A stretch of DNA of 6,863 bases from NCBI GenBank assembly GCA_029939015.1, contig JAOZTV010000170.1:1-6863 (forward strand), in the 5' to 3' direction. The stretch comes from Candidatus Aminicenantota bacterium (lineage in GTDB: Bacteria; Acidobacteriota; Aminicenantia; UBA2199). The position numbers were made by a program, and so were the translations under genes. Each line of letters opens with the position of its first letter. Positions within the stretch are counted from its first letter, which is position 1. Positions 1-6,480 of this stretch are shown piece after piece. A model generated the notes under the pieces. That model ran no database searches. It was not told the origin of the DNA and saw only the letters and a list, made by a program, of their open reading frames with translations.

Positions 1-168
1 AGGCTCCTGCCAAAAGTTCAACATCTTTAAAAGATAAAAAAGGATATGTCAGAACTATACGAATACAATCTGTATATTTCATCATTTCCAAAAGAATTCG
101 AAGATATAGTAAGGACTCGCATATAAATAACTGGGATTTTAGTTCCACATAATTTGTATGTAATTGGC

Positions 169-182
169 GAGGCTGAAGCCTC
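169..182. repeat. GC-rich palindrome (hairpin)
   Basis: GAGGCT-GA-AGCCTC is a perfect inverted repeat with 6-bp arms. As RNA it would fold as a 5-bp GAGGC/GCCTC stem with a TGAA tetraloop. It stands out as GC-rich in AT-rich DNA. The flanks are weakly symmetrical: the left arm from 151 and the complement of the right arm to about 200 start and end alike. No T tract follows directly on either strand, so a simple intrinsic terminator is unlikely. It could be the core of a dispersed palindromic repeat. Confidence 0.55.
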
Positions 183-199
183 ACTTCCATTCGTAATTT

Positions 200-241
200 A
201 GCTATAAAAAAAAACAGGCATTTCCAGCTATATTTTTTTTT
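200..241. repeat. Direct repeat AGCTATA with paired A9 and T9 tracts
   Basis: AGCTATA occurs at 200-206 and again at 226-232. The first copy leads into nine A residues (206-214) and the second into nine T residues (233-241). The A9 and T9 tracts are perfect complements separated by 18 nt, so the transcript could form an all A-U stem. It lies just upstream of the receiver gene's likely promoter. It might be a weak terminator for something upstream, bent DNA, or the edge of an inserted repeat. Confidence 0.45.
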
Positions 242-245
242 AGTG

Positions 246-254
246 TGATATATT
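246..254 (+). promoter_or_regulatory. Possible extended -10 promoter for the receiver gene
   Basis: TGaTATATT matches an extended -10 element (TG, one base, then TATATT, 5 of 6 to TATAAT). No good -35 lies 16-18 bp upstream, as expected if the extended -10 carries recognition. Transcription would begin around 261, leaving a leader of about 30 nt before the ATG at 291. Such matches arise often by chance in AT-rich DNA, so support is modest. Confidence 0.3.
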
Positions 255-275
255 AAATATTTGATTAATATTAAA

Positions 276-284
276 AAGGAGGAG
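276..284 (+). promoter_or_regulatory. Ribosome binding site fixing the receiver start
   Basis: AAGGAGGAG is a near-perfect Shine-Dalgarno sequence. The AGGAGG core ends 8 nt before the ATG at 291. This makes 291 the start rather than the in-frame TTG at 261, which would place the Shine-Dalgarno sequence inside the coding region. Confidence 0.9.
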
Positions 285-290
285 AATTTT

Positions 291-695
291 ATGTCATATA
301 CTATAGTTGCTATTGATGATGATAAAAAAGTCACTGTTTTTATAAAAAAAGGGCTTGTAAAATCTGGTCATACAGTTTTTACAGCAGATGATGGAACAAT
401 AGGATTAAAGCTTATTAAAGAAAAAAATCCGGACCTCATTATTTGCGATATGCAGATTCCTGGAATTCACGGAGCAGAATTAGCCAGACAATTACGAAAT
501 GATCCTGAATATAAAAACCTTAAAATTATTTTGATGACCAGTGTATATAGGAAAATAAATTGGTTATTAGACTTAAAATCATGGACGGATGGTTTTATTG
601 AGAAACCATTTGATATTTTAAAATTAATAGAATTGATAGACAGCATAATGAATAAAAAAACTGATCGGAAAATCGTTTTGGGACAAAGCTCTTAG
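291..695 (+). CDS. Stand-alone response regulator receiver (CheY-like)
   Basis: This 134-residue cytoplasmic protein is a single phospho-receiver domain of the CheY fold; in this family a histidine kinase phosphorylates a conserved aspartate. The start at 291 is set by the strong Shine-Dalgarno sequence at 276-284. The acidic Mg-binding cluster is D9-D11 (AIDDD), the phospho-acceptor is D53 (LIICDMQIPG), the switch threonine is T83 (ILMTS), and the conserved lysine is K105 (IEKPF). All functional positions are intact. Residues 109-134 finish the last helix plus a short polar tail, leaving no room for a DNA-binding or enzymatic output domain. It probably acts by protein-protein contact or as a phosphorelay intermediate. 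No kinase lies in the window, so its partner is unknown. The next gene starts 118 bp downstream behind its own likely promoter, so the two need not form an operon. Confidence 0.95.
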   Translation: MSYTIVAIDDDKKVTVFIKKGLVKSGHTVFTADDGTIGLKLIKEKNPDLIICDMQIPGIHGAELARQLRNDPEYKNLKIILMTSVYRKINWLLDLKSWTDGFIEKPFDILKLIELIDSIMNKKTDRKIVLGQSS

Positions 696-728
696 TAAAC
701 GCATAATTTGTGATACCTCCTTTTTTTT

Positions 729-747
729 GTGTCATACTAATGTCATA
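729..747 (+). promoter_or_regulatory. PhoB-box-like direct repeat upstream of the PepSY gene
   Basis: TGTCATA is repeated exactly at 730-736 and 741-747, an 11-bp period that puts both copies on one face of the helix. The E. coli PhoB box consensus is CTGTCATAWAWCTGTCAY; the 18 bases at 729-746 match 14 of 18, including both TGTCA cores. OmpR/PhoB-family regulators generally bind such 11-bp direct repeats. A degenerate third repeat could sit at 752-758 (GTTGACA). If counted, TATATT at 768-773 falls at the spacing seen at the E. coli pstS promoter, 16 bp from repeat start to -10. Seen: the repeat. Inferred: control by PhoB or a related regulator. Confidence 0.5.
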
Positions 748-752
748 AAAAG

Positions 753-779
753 TTGACAAGATTAGCCTATATTTGTAAT
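753..779 (+). promoter_or_regulatory. Probable promoter of the PepSY gene
   Basis: A perfect consensus -35, TTGACA, lies at 753-758. The best-spaced -10 is TGTAAT at 774-779 (5 of 6), with a short 15-bp spacer; TATATT at 768-773 is another -10 but only 9 bp away, suiting an activator-dependent mode instead. Either gives a leader of roughly 30 nt before the ATG at 814. The TGTCATA repeats sit directly upstream, where an activator would act. Confidence 0.45.
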
Positions 780-800
780 CTTGTATTTATTATATTTTTC

Positions 801-806
801 AGGAGA
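801..806 (+). promoter_or_regulatory. Ribosome binding site fixing the PepSY start
   Basis: AGGAGA ends 7 nt before the ATG at 814. This favours 814 over the in-frame TTG at 781, which has no Shine-Dalgarno sequence and overlaps the predicted transcription start. Confidence 0.8.
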
Positions 807-813
807 TGTATTT

Positions 814-2382
814 ATGCTACGATTTTTATTTAAAATTTCAAAGAAAACTCATAAAGTTTTGGGATTATTTATTATTCTTTTTCTAATATGGAGTTCTATT
901 TCAGGTATCATATTAAATCATAAAGAACTTTTTGCTTCATTTACTATTCCGTCATCAATGGTTCCAGACCAATATAGTCATAATAATTGGAATCGTGGCA
1001 GTATGATAGACTTTTTGTTTTTAAAAGACAATCCTAAAACAGGATTTGTTGGGGGCAAAAAAGGTGTTTTTAAGACAATAGATGGAGGCAAATCATTTAA
1101 ACCATTTATGAAAGACTATCCAAAATCTTTATTATTTAAAAAAACTAATGACCTGTTATTAATAGAGGATAGCCAGTTACTCTTTGCAGGAAATAATAGA
1201 GGGCTGTATTTCTGTAATATTAACGATGGAGAGTGGAAAAAGCTATTATTAGACAAAAATAATATAACAAAAGTAATGAAAATAATTCATTCATATAACA
1301 AACTTATAATAATCACAGATTCTGATGTATTTACTACTAGTATCGCTAGACACAAGCTAGGTGATACTTTTAAGGTCGCTTCCGGTGATACCTATTCCGC
1401 TAAGGCAAAATATTTTGAGTTTACAAATCTTCATATAAACAGATCTGATAATGAGAAAATCAACTTGATTGATTATTTCAGACATATTCATAGTGGGAAT
1501 GTATGGGGTTTATTTGGACGCTTATTGTTTGATATATTAGGGTTATTAATTATTTTCTTTTCAATTTCAGCCTTTTATATATGGTATTTCCCAAGAAAGA
1601 AAAACAAAACTTCAAAAGGCAAAAAGAACTATGGTTTTTTCTTAAAATACCATAAACGCTTAGGTATCTTTACTGCATTTTTTATTCTAGTTATTGCAAT
1701 TACAGCATTTTTTATGAGACCTCCCTTTGTTGCTATTATTGCAAATACTAAGATATCCAGTTCACTTTATCCTGCATTTGGAACGCCTAAGCCTTGGGCT
1801 GAGAAACTGCATAATGCTGTCTATATGGAAAAATCTAACAAATTAATAATTGAGACTACTGAGGGTTTTTATGAGGGGCATCTTAAAAAAAAAGCAATTT
1901 TTAAAAAAATAGATGCGCCTTTAAATGTGTTTGTAATGGGAGCAACTGTATTTGAAAAGTTAAACAACGATTTTTTAATCGGTTCTTTTAATGGTTTATA
2001 TAAGGTAACAGAAAACGGTGAAATAATTGATTATATAAATAAAAACAAACCACAATTAGTCTCATCAATAATCCCAGGTAAGTACATGATAACTGGATAT
2101 TTTAAAACACATGAGAACGAAGAATTTATTACAACACATAGAGAGGGCATTCTTTATTTAAATGGTAAAAGCGCAAAAGAAAGATTTCCTATGCCTGTGG
2201 AAATATCTGAGAATAATAGTATGTCATTATGGAACTATATGTTTGAACTTCATAATGGCAGAATTTTCAAAGATATTATTGGTAAATTATACATACTTAT
2301 AATTCCTCTATTTTCCCTACTACTCTTTCTAGTAACAATTTCAGGAGTTTTTGACTGGATTATCAGGAAATTTAAAAACTGA
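814..2382 (+). CDS. PepSY-associated membrane protein, four helices, duplicated
   Basis: This 522-residue inner-membrane protein resembles the PepSY-associated TM helix family. Four hydrophobic segments are visible at about 15-35, 236-259, 283-308 and 490-515. Helix 1 has the family-like THKVLGL start (H13) and ends SGIILNHK (H36). Before helices 2 and 4 are the related motifs IHSGNVWG (225-232) and LHNGRIF (479-485); helix 3 begins YHKRLG (H280), echoing helix 1. The protein thus looks like two copies, about 1-262 and 277-522, of helix, periplasmic domain, helix. The first periplasmic domain contains an Asp-box-like motif, KTIDGGKSF (87-95), as in BNR-repeat beta propellers. Family members are often found near iron or haem uptake genes, but none is seen here, so substrate and role are unknown. 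A Pho-like repeat upstream hints at regulation. The stop is 2 bp from that of the convergent rel gene. Confidence 0.82.
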   Translation: MLRFLFKISKKTHKVLGLFIILFLIWSSISGIILNHKELFASFTIPSSMVPDQYSHNNWNRGSMIDFLFLKDNPKTGFVGGKKGVFKTIDGGKSFKPFMKDYPKSLLFKKTNDLLLIEDSQLLFAGNNRGLYFCNINDGEWKKLLLDKNNITKVMKIIHSYNKLIIITDSDVFTTSIARHKLGDTFKVASGDTYSAKAKYFEFTNLHINRSDNEKINLIDYFRHIHSGNVWGLFGRLLFDILGLLIIFFSISAFYIWYFPRKKNKTSKGKKNYGFFLKYHKRLGIFTAFFILVIAITAFFMRPPFVAIIANTKISSSLYPAFGTPKPWAEKLHNAVYMEKSNKLIIETTEGFYEGHLKKKAIFKKIDAPLNVFVMGATVFEKLNNDFLIGSFNGLYKVTENGEIIDYINKNKPQLVSSIIPGKYMITGYFKTHENEEFITTHREGILYLNGKSAKERFPMPVEISENNSMSLWNYMFELHNGRIFKDIIGKLYILIIPLFSLLLFLVTISGVFDWIIRKFKN

Positions 2383-2384
2383 AG

Positions 2385-4526
2385 TTACTTTCTTTTTTTA
2401 ATTACTTTGAACATTCCTTTGATTTTTTTAAATTCATTTATGATACTGTTTAGCTGACTTATATTTTTTACTTCAAAGGATAGGGTTACTCTACTTGAAT
2501 TTTGGCTATGTTTTTCGTTGAGTATCTTTCTAATATTTGAATTGAATTCAGTTGTAACCTTTGAAATTGAGTTTAATATACCTGGTGTATCAGATACGAT
2601 TAAATCGTAATTGACAAGATAAGAATGATCATCTATTTCATTCCAACTCACATCCAGAAATTTTGAATCAACAAATTTTTTAACATTTCTACAACTTTCC
2701 TTATGAACACTAATCCCTCTATTAAGAGTTATATAACCAACAATAGCCTCTCCCTTAATTGGATTACAACACTTTGCAAAAGCAAAATCAATATCATTAT
2801 ATCCATCAACATTTATTAATTTATATATCCCATTATTTTTTTTAACTTCCTTCTTTTTTATTATAACCTCTTCAACTGCAAACTCAGGAAATAATATTTT
2901 GAGTGTTTTTTTGTCTAAATTTTTTTTACCAACTCCTAAGTCTCTAAAGAAAGGCTCAAATTCAGGATAATGTAGTTTTCTTATCTTATCTTTAAGTTCC
3001 TGTTCTGAATACTTTGCCTTATGTTTTTTTTTTATCTCCCTTAGTGTCCTTGTCCAAATCCTCTTCCCCTTAGAAATTGCAATAATATTTTCTCTTTTTT
3101 GAATAAACGAAGATATTTTTTTGATTGCACGATTTGTAACAACTGACTTTAGCCAGTCTGCACTTGGAGTTGAGTCTTTTTTAGTAATAATTTCAATTAT
3201 ATCACCTGAATTTAATTTTTGCCTAATTGGAACTAATTTTTCATTAACAATTGCACCTGCGCAGTGTTCGCCAACTTCTGTATGTACAGCATAAGCAAAA
3301 TCAATTGCAGTTGCCCCCATTGAAAGGTTAAAAACTTTACCTTTTGGAGTAAAAACATATATTTCATTTGGAGTAAGGTCATCTTTTACTAATTTTAAAA
3401 AATCAAGAGGATTTCTATTATTCTTATGCATAGTAATCATATCTCGGAACCATTCAAGCCTTGCATCATTATCTAAAAAACCAATACCTTCCTTATATTT
3501 CCAATGAGCTGCAATCCCCTGCTCTGCTATTTTATGCATATCACTCGTTCTAATTTGTATTTCAAGTTTTACATTCTTTTCAGTAATAACAGTTGTATGT
3601 ATTGACTGATATCCATTTGCCTTAGGTTGACTGATAAAATCATGCCATCTTGAAGGAATATGATTCCATTTCTGATGAATTTCTCCCATAACAACATAAC
3701 AACTTTCTATCGAGTCGGTAATAACCCTTAAAGCTAACAGGTCATATACTCTACTCAGGTCAATATCTTGTTTTTTTAATTTCCTATATATAGATATTTC
3801 TCTTTTTATTCGATAAACTATTTCACCCTTAAGTGAATATTTGTCCAGTATAGCCTGTAATTCAACCCTCATATTTTCAAGTTGAGTATTTGCCCAATCT
3901 TCCTTATCGCCAATCGCTTCTTTAATCTCCCTATATTCTTCAGGAAAGGCATGAGGAAATGAATAATTCTCAAGTTGAAATTTTATATTACCCATTCCAA
4001 GTCTATATGCGATAGGAGCATAAATTTCCAGAGTTTCAAGAGCAATTCTTTTTTTTTTATCAGGTCTTAAGGGTCCAAGGGTTTGAATATTATGAAGCCT
4101 GTCCGCAAGTTTTATCAAAATAACCCTTATATCAACTGTCATTGCAATTATCATCTTTTTGATAGTTTCAGCCTTTGCTGTGTCTGCATCAATAGTTGAT
4201 ATCTTTGAAATTTTTGTAACACCTGCAACTATTTTAGCAATTTCCTGTCCAAACATATCTTCAATTCTTTCAATTGGATACTCATCGCTATCCTCAACCA
4301 CATCGTGTAATAGAGCTGCCGCAATAGAAATTTCATCTAACCTCATATCAGACAATGTCCCTGCAACTGCAAGAGGGTGTATAATATAAGGTTCATTTGT
4401 AGCACGTGTTTGGTTCATGTGTGCCTGTGTTGCAACAAGGTATGCTTTTTTTAACAAACCAATATTTGCATTGCTATAATAGCTAAGTACCTTTTCTTCA
4501 AGTTCAAAAAAACGTTTCATTTTCAT
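2385..4526 (-). CDS. rel: Bifunctional (p)ppGpp synthetase/hydrolase (RelA/SpoT)
   Basis: This 713-residue cytoplasmic enzyme makes (p)ppGpp from ATP and GDP/GTP and also hydrolyses it, setting the stringent response; the length is normal for the bifunctional form. The HD hydrolase domain (about 25-175) keeps R41, H50, H74, D75, E78, D79 and N146 (HDVVED; DRLHN), so hydrolysis should work. The synthetase domain (about 235-345) keeps R239, D262 (YDLLALR), Y306 (NGYQSIH) and E322 (LEIQIRT). The charge-setting RxKD motif reads RWHD (293-296), with H in place of K; it is not the ExDD of synthetase-only RelA. Next come a TGS domain (388-450), a helical region, a zinc-finger-like domain (C586, C587, H608, C612) and a C-terminal ACT domain (about 637-710). 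The start fits the family N-terminus, but neither the ATG at 4526 nor the one at 4520 has a clear Shine-Dalgarno sequence. It lies 61 bp after the dipeptidase gene and may be co-transcribed with it. Confidence 0.97.
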   Translation of the reverse strand: MKMKRFFELEEKVLSYYSNANIGLLKKAYLVATQAHMNQTRATNEPYIIHPLAVAGTLSDMRLDEISIAAALLHDVVEDSDEYPIERIEDMFGQEIAKIVAGVTKISKISTIDADTAKAETIKKMIIAMTVDIRVILIKLADRLHNIQTLGPLRPDKKKRIALETLEIYAPIAYRLGMGNIKFQLENYSFPHAFPEEYREIKEAIGDKEDWANTQLENMRVELQAILDKYSLKGEIVYRIKREISIYRKLKKQDIDLSRVYDLLALRVITDSIESCYVVMGEIHQKWNHIPSRWHDFISQPKANGYQSIHTTVITEKNVKLEIQIRTSDMHKIAEQGIAAHWKYKEGIGFLDNDARLEWFRDMITMHKNNRNPLDFLKLVKDDLTPNEIYVFTPKGKVFNLSMGATAIDFAYAVHTEVGEHCAGAIVNEKLVPIRQKLNSGDIIEIITKKDSTPSADWLKSVVTNRAIKKISSFIQKRENIIAISKGKRIWTRTLREIKKKHKAKYSEQELKDKIRKLHYPEFEPFFRDLGVGKKNLDKKTLKILFPEFAVEEVIIKKKEVKKNNGIYKLINVDGYNDIDFAFAKCCNPIKGEAIVGYITLNRGISVHKESCRNVKKFVDSKFLDVSWNEIDDHSYLVNYDLIVSDTPGILNSISKVTTEFNSNIRKILNEKHSQNSSRVTLSFEVKNISQLNSIINEFKKIKGMFKVIKKRK

Positions 4527-4587
4527 AGTGTACCGGACAGTTAAATAACACCTAAGTTAAGCTATAATCTCTCAATTTAGACAGTAC

Positions 4588-6225
4588 TTACAATTCTCTA
4601 TCATCCCCTCTTTCTTCTTTTATTCTCATTCTTTTTTTATTCTTTTTTACTTCATTTTTTAACCATTTTTCAGGATAGCCAACTTCTTTAGCTCGATGTT
4701 TTTCATTTTGAATATATCCATCATTATATTTAGTAATTAAAAAATCACCTAAATCAAGCCATTTTCTAAAATTAGCCTCTGCATTATCAATACAGTATTT
4801 AGTCAAAAATTCAGAAACAATTTCCGGCTTTTTTTTTAATAGATTATTTGCCATTTTTTCAACTTCAGGTTGAAGAGTAAACTGCATATTTTCAATTTCC
4901 CTCTGTACATCCTGTATATCTTTAATCATATAAGACCATCTTAAATTTGCATAATTTGCAACAAAATTGAATGCCCACCATGCTGAATCTCTCGTATATT
5001 TACTAAGCCTTCCAGTTGTAAAAGATTTAGGTAGTTTATTAATTGAAGTATATAGGGGTATGAAAAAATTAGTATATGGGTTATCAAGACCATACCAGTA
5101 AACTCCACCAATTTTATCAGAAACATAAGACCTTGACTCAGATACAAATACAAACCCTGCCTGTTGAGTAGCAATAGGCCTTTCCCATGCATATTTTTTA
5201 CCTTTAACCTTCCATTTCATAGGTCTCCATCTATCAGGAGCACCAAATGGGCCTGCTGTAATATCCTTTGTCATATCAAACTTTGTCCCTTCATAATGAT
5301 CTCTATGTAATGCAATTACATCCCTTACAATAAGCTTTTTATCAGGTTTGATATATAGTGAGTAGGGTTTTGCTTTTTTTTTATAGGAAGAATAATCTGA
5401 TGATAAATTCATTGATGGGGCAATTCTTCTAAATATACTCCAGACTCTTCTTGCTGAATATCGTACCTGCTCTTCTGTTGGTGGATTATATGCAGCTGAA
5501 AAGCTGAATGGTTTTTTACTCTTTGGGTCATAATACCCTTTTTCAATAGCATAGGATATAACATTTTTTGAATACATAGCATTGTCAGGATCATCTAATG
5601 GAAACTCTCTTATCCTTGACATATTTGCAGTCGCACTCACATATCCATCAGGAATTCTTATAGCTACCCAATTGGCACCCTTACCACCAGGTCCCGGGCC
5701 AACTATCTCCAAAAGCCATGCTTCTTCTTTGTCAGCTATAGAAATTGATTCTCCACTACTGCAATAACCATATTTTTCAACTAAATCGGTCATAACCTTT
5801 ATAGCCTCTCTTGCCGTTTTTGCCCTTTTTAATGTTATCAACATAAGAGGATAATAATGAAACATTCCATCTTTATTAATAAGTTCTTTTCTACCATCAA
5901 ATGTAGTTTCACCAATTGCAAGTTGAAATTCATTCATTAAACCAACTAATTTATAAGTATGAGCAACCTGAGGAATCTTACCCTTGACACCATTCCACGA
6001 GCCAATTGATAGCATTGTACCCGGTTTATGATCAGCTGCCGGAACAATTCTTGGAATAGGATGAAACTCGCCATCACATGAATAAGATATCATAGGTGCA
6101 CCATTCTTTGACGCTCCTTTAGAGACAAGTACAGAAGTACAACTATCTAAATACTCTGTAAAACTGAAAAAAAACATCGATAAAACAACCAGTAATCTAA
6201 AAAAAAACATAATTTTGTTACCCAT
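4588..6225 (-). CDS. Exported C69-family dipeptidase
   Basis: This 545-residue protein matches the C69 (PepD-like, formerly U34) peptidase family: Ntn-hydrolases that use an N-terminal cysteine exposed by proteolysis and cleave dipeptides. Residues 1-28 are a signal peptide (K4, R10, then a hydrophobic LLVVLSMFFF core). The presumed nucleophile is C29, in SCTSVLVSKGAS. Family-like motifs follow: GLMNEFQLAIGETTF (95-109), SSGESISIAD (156-165), EEAWLLE (167-173) and IPDGYVSATANMSRI (191-205). The C-terminus is very basic and probably flexible. The ATG at 6225 is preferred over an in-frame ATG at 6240 because GGAGG (6231-6235) sits 5 nt before it and would otherwise be coding. LDSC before the cysteine partly resembles a lipobox, but the family use of that cysteine as nucleophile makes lipidation less likely. 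It probably acts in the periplasm or outside the cell. Substrates cannot be read from sequence. rel follows 61 bp downstream. Confidence 0.9.
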   Translation of the reverse strand: MGNKIMFFFRLLVVLSMFFFSFTEYLDSCTSVLVSKGASKNGAPMISYSCDGEFHPIPRIVPAADHKPGTMLSIGSWNGVKGKIPQVAHTYKLVGLMNEFQLAIGETTFDGRKELINKDGMFHYYPLMLITLKRAKTAREAIKVMTDLVEKYGYCSSGESISIADKEEAWLLEIVGPGPGGKGANWVAIRIPDGYVSATANMSRIREFPLDDPDNAMYSKNVISYAIEKGYYDPKSKKPFSFSAAYNPPTEEQVRYSARRVWSIFRRIAPSMNLSSDYSSYKKKAKPYSLYIKPDKKLIVRDVIALHRDHYEGTKFDMTKDITAGPFGAPDRWRPMKWKVKGKKYAWERPIATQQAGFVFVSESRSYVSDKIGGVYWYGLDNPYTNFFIPLYTSINKLPKSFTTGRLSKYTRDSAWWAFNFVANYANLRWSYMIKDIQDVQREIENMQFTLQPEVEKMANNLLKKKPEIVSEFLTKYCIDNAEANFRKWLDLGDFLITKYNDGYIQNEKHRAKEVGYPEKWLKNEVKKNKKRMRIKEERGDDREL

Positions 6226-6230
6226 TTGTT

Positions 6231-6235
6231 CCTCC
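6231..6235 (-). promoter_or_regulatory. Ribosome binding site fixing the dipeptidase start
   Basis: On the minus strand GGAGGAACAA directly precedes the ATG at 6225, giving a 5-nt spacer after GGAGG. The alternative ATG at 6240 has no such signal and would lie only about 8 nt from the predicted transcription start. Confidence 0.75.
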
Positions 6236-6254
6236 ACCATATAAATTAATAAAT

Positions 6255-6283
6255 ATTATATATCAATTTTATGTTTTTGAAAA
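6255..6283 (-). promoter_or_regulatory. Sigma-70-type promoter of the dipeptidase gene
   Basis: On the minus strand a perfect TATAAT -10 lies at 6260-6255. Upstream, after a 17-bp spacer, is TTTTCA at 6283-6278 (4 of 6 to TTGACA). Transcription should begin near 6248, leaving about 23 nt to the ATG at 6225. A TATAAT in AT-rich DNA is weaker evidence than usual, but spacing and position fit. Confidence 0.5.
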
Positions 6284-6306
6284 CAAAATAAAAACAATAA
6301 TTAAAT

Positions 6307-6480
6307 CTATATAGGTTTTAATTTCCTTGTAGAATAAAATATTTTTCTATCTTCACTATTTATTACTACTTTTCGTGGTTTTATATTTCTTCTTTTAAAC
6401 TTTACCTTACCTGAATTATAGACAAAGGCTCTATATTGGAAAAATTTATCTAATTTGATTAGATAGTCTCTTTTAAAGCT
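6307..6480 (-). other. Start-less open frame, possible gene remnant
   Basis: On the minus strand 57 codons run without a stop from just after a TAG at 6483-6481 to the TAG at 6309-6307. The peptide is basic and mixed in composition, with stretches such as YRAFVYNSGKVKF and KVVINSEDRKIFYSTRKL that look protein-like. There is no ATG, GTG or TTG and no Shine-Dalgarno sequence. The frame overlaps the end of the CBS gene in another phase, so it could be a former C-terminal extension separated by a frameshift, the tail of a decayed gene, or chance in an A-rich strand. I recognise no family. Confidence 0.25.
6440..6465 (-). terminator. Possible weak terminator after the CBS gene
   Basis: On the minus strand, 7 nt after the CBS stop, TATCTAAT-CAA-ATTAGATA forms a perfect 8-bp stem (6465-6447) followed by AATTTTT. 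The stem has only one G-C pair in eight and the T run is short, so termination would be inefficient. The hairpin also lies inside the start-less open frame described at 6307-6480, so only one of the two may be functional. Confidence 0.35.

Larger units (their letters stand above)
1..260. other. Unassigned leader region, no secure gene
   Basis: No convincing gene is visible here. The plus frames are broken by stops; the longest short plus frame with an ATG is 46-126 (26 codons), without a good ribosome binding site. On the minus strand a frame with an ATG at 190 stays open to position 1 (63 codons, off the edge). It reads MEVRLQPRQL at its start and contains TDCIRIVLTYPF further on, but it has no Shine-Dalgarno sequence. 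The stretch is rich in short palindromes: ATCTTT-A-AAAGAT at 23-35, ATACA-atc-TGTAT at 63-75 and a GC-rich hairpin at 169-182. This composition fits a dispersed repeat, a structured RNA or a decayed gene better than an ordinary gene. I cannot decide among these from the sequence alone. Confidence 0.4.

Noticed and set aside
46..126. Plus-strand 26-codon frame from ATG at 46.
   Set aside because: Short, no Shine-Dalgarno sequence at proper spacing and no recognisable motif; likely chance.
624..704. Minus-strand 26-codon frame starting ATG at 704, preceded by GGAGG (720-716).
   Set aside because: The Shine-Dalgarno match is attractive, but the spacing is long (11 nt), the frame is antisense to the end of the receiver gene, the peptide resembles nothing known and no clear promoter drives it.
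701..728. T8 tract at 721-728 after the receiver gene as an intrinsic terminator.
   Set aside because: No hairpin with a usable stem lies immediately before the T run.
4159..4389. Plus-strand open frame of 76 codons inside rel.
   Set aside because: It lies wholly opposite the conserved HD hydrolase domain of rel, which explains the lack of stops.
4941..5767. Three frames of 61-83 codons on either strand within the dipeptidase gene.
   Set aside because: They overlap a clearly conserved C69 coding sequence in other phases and have no family features.
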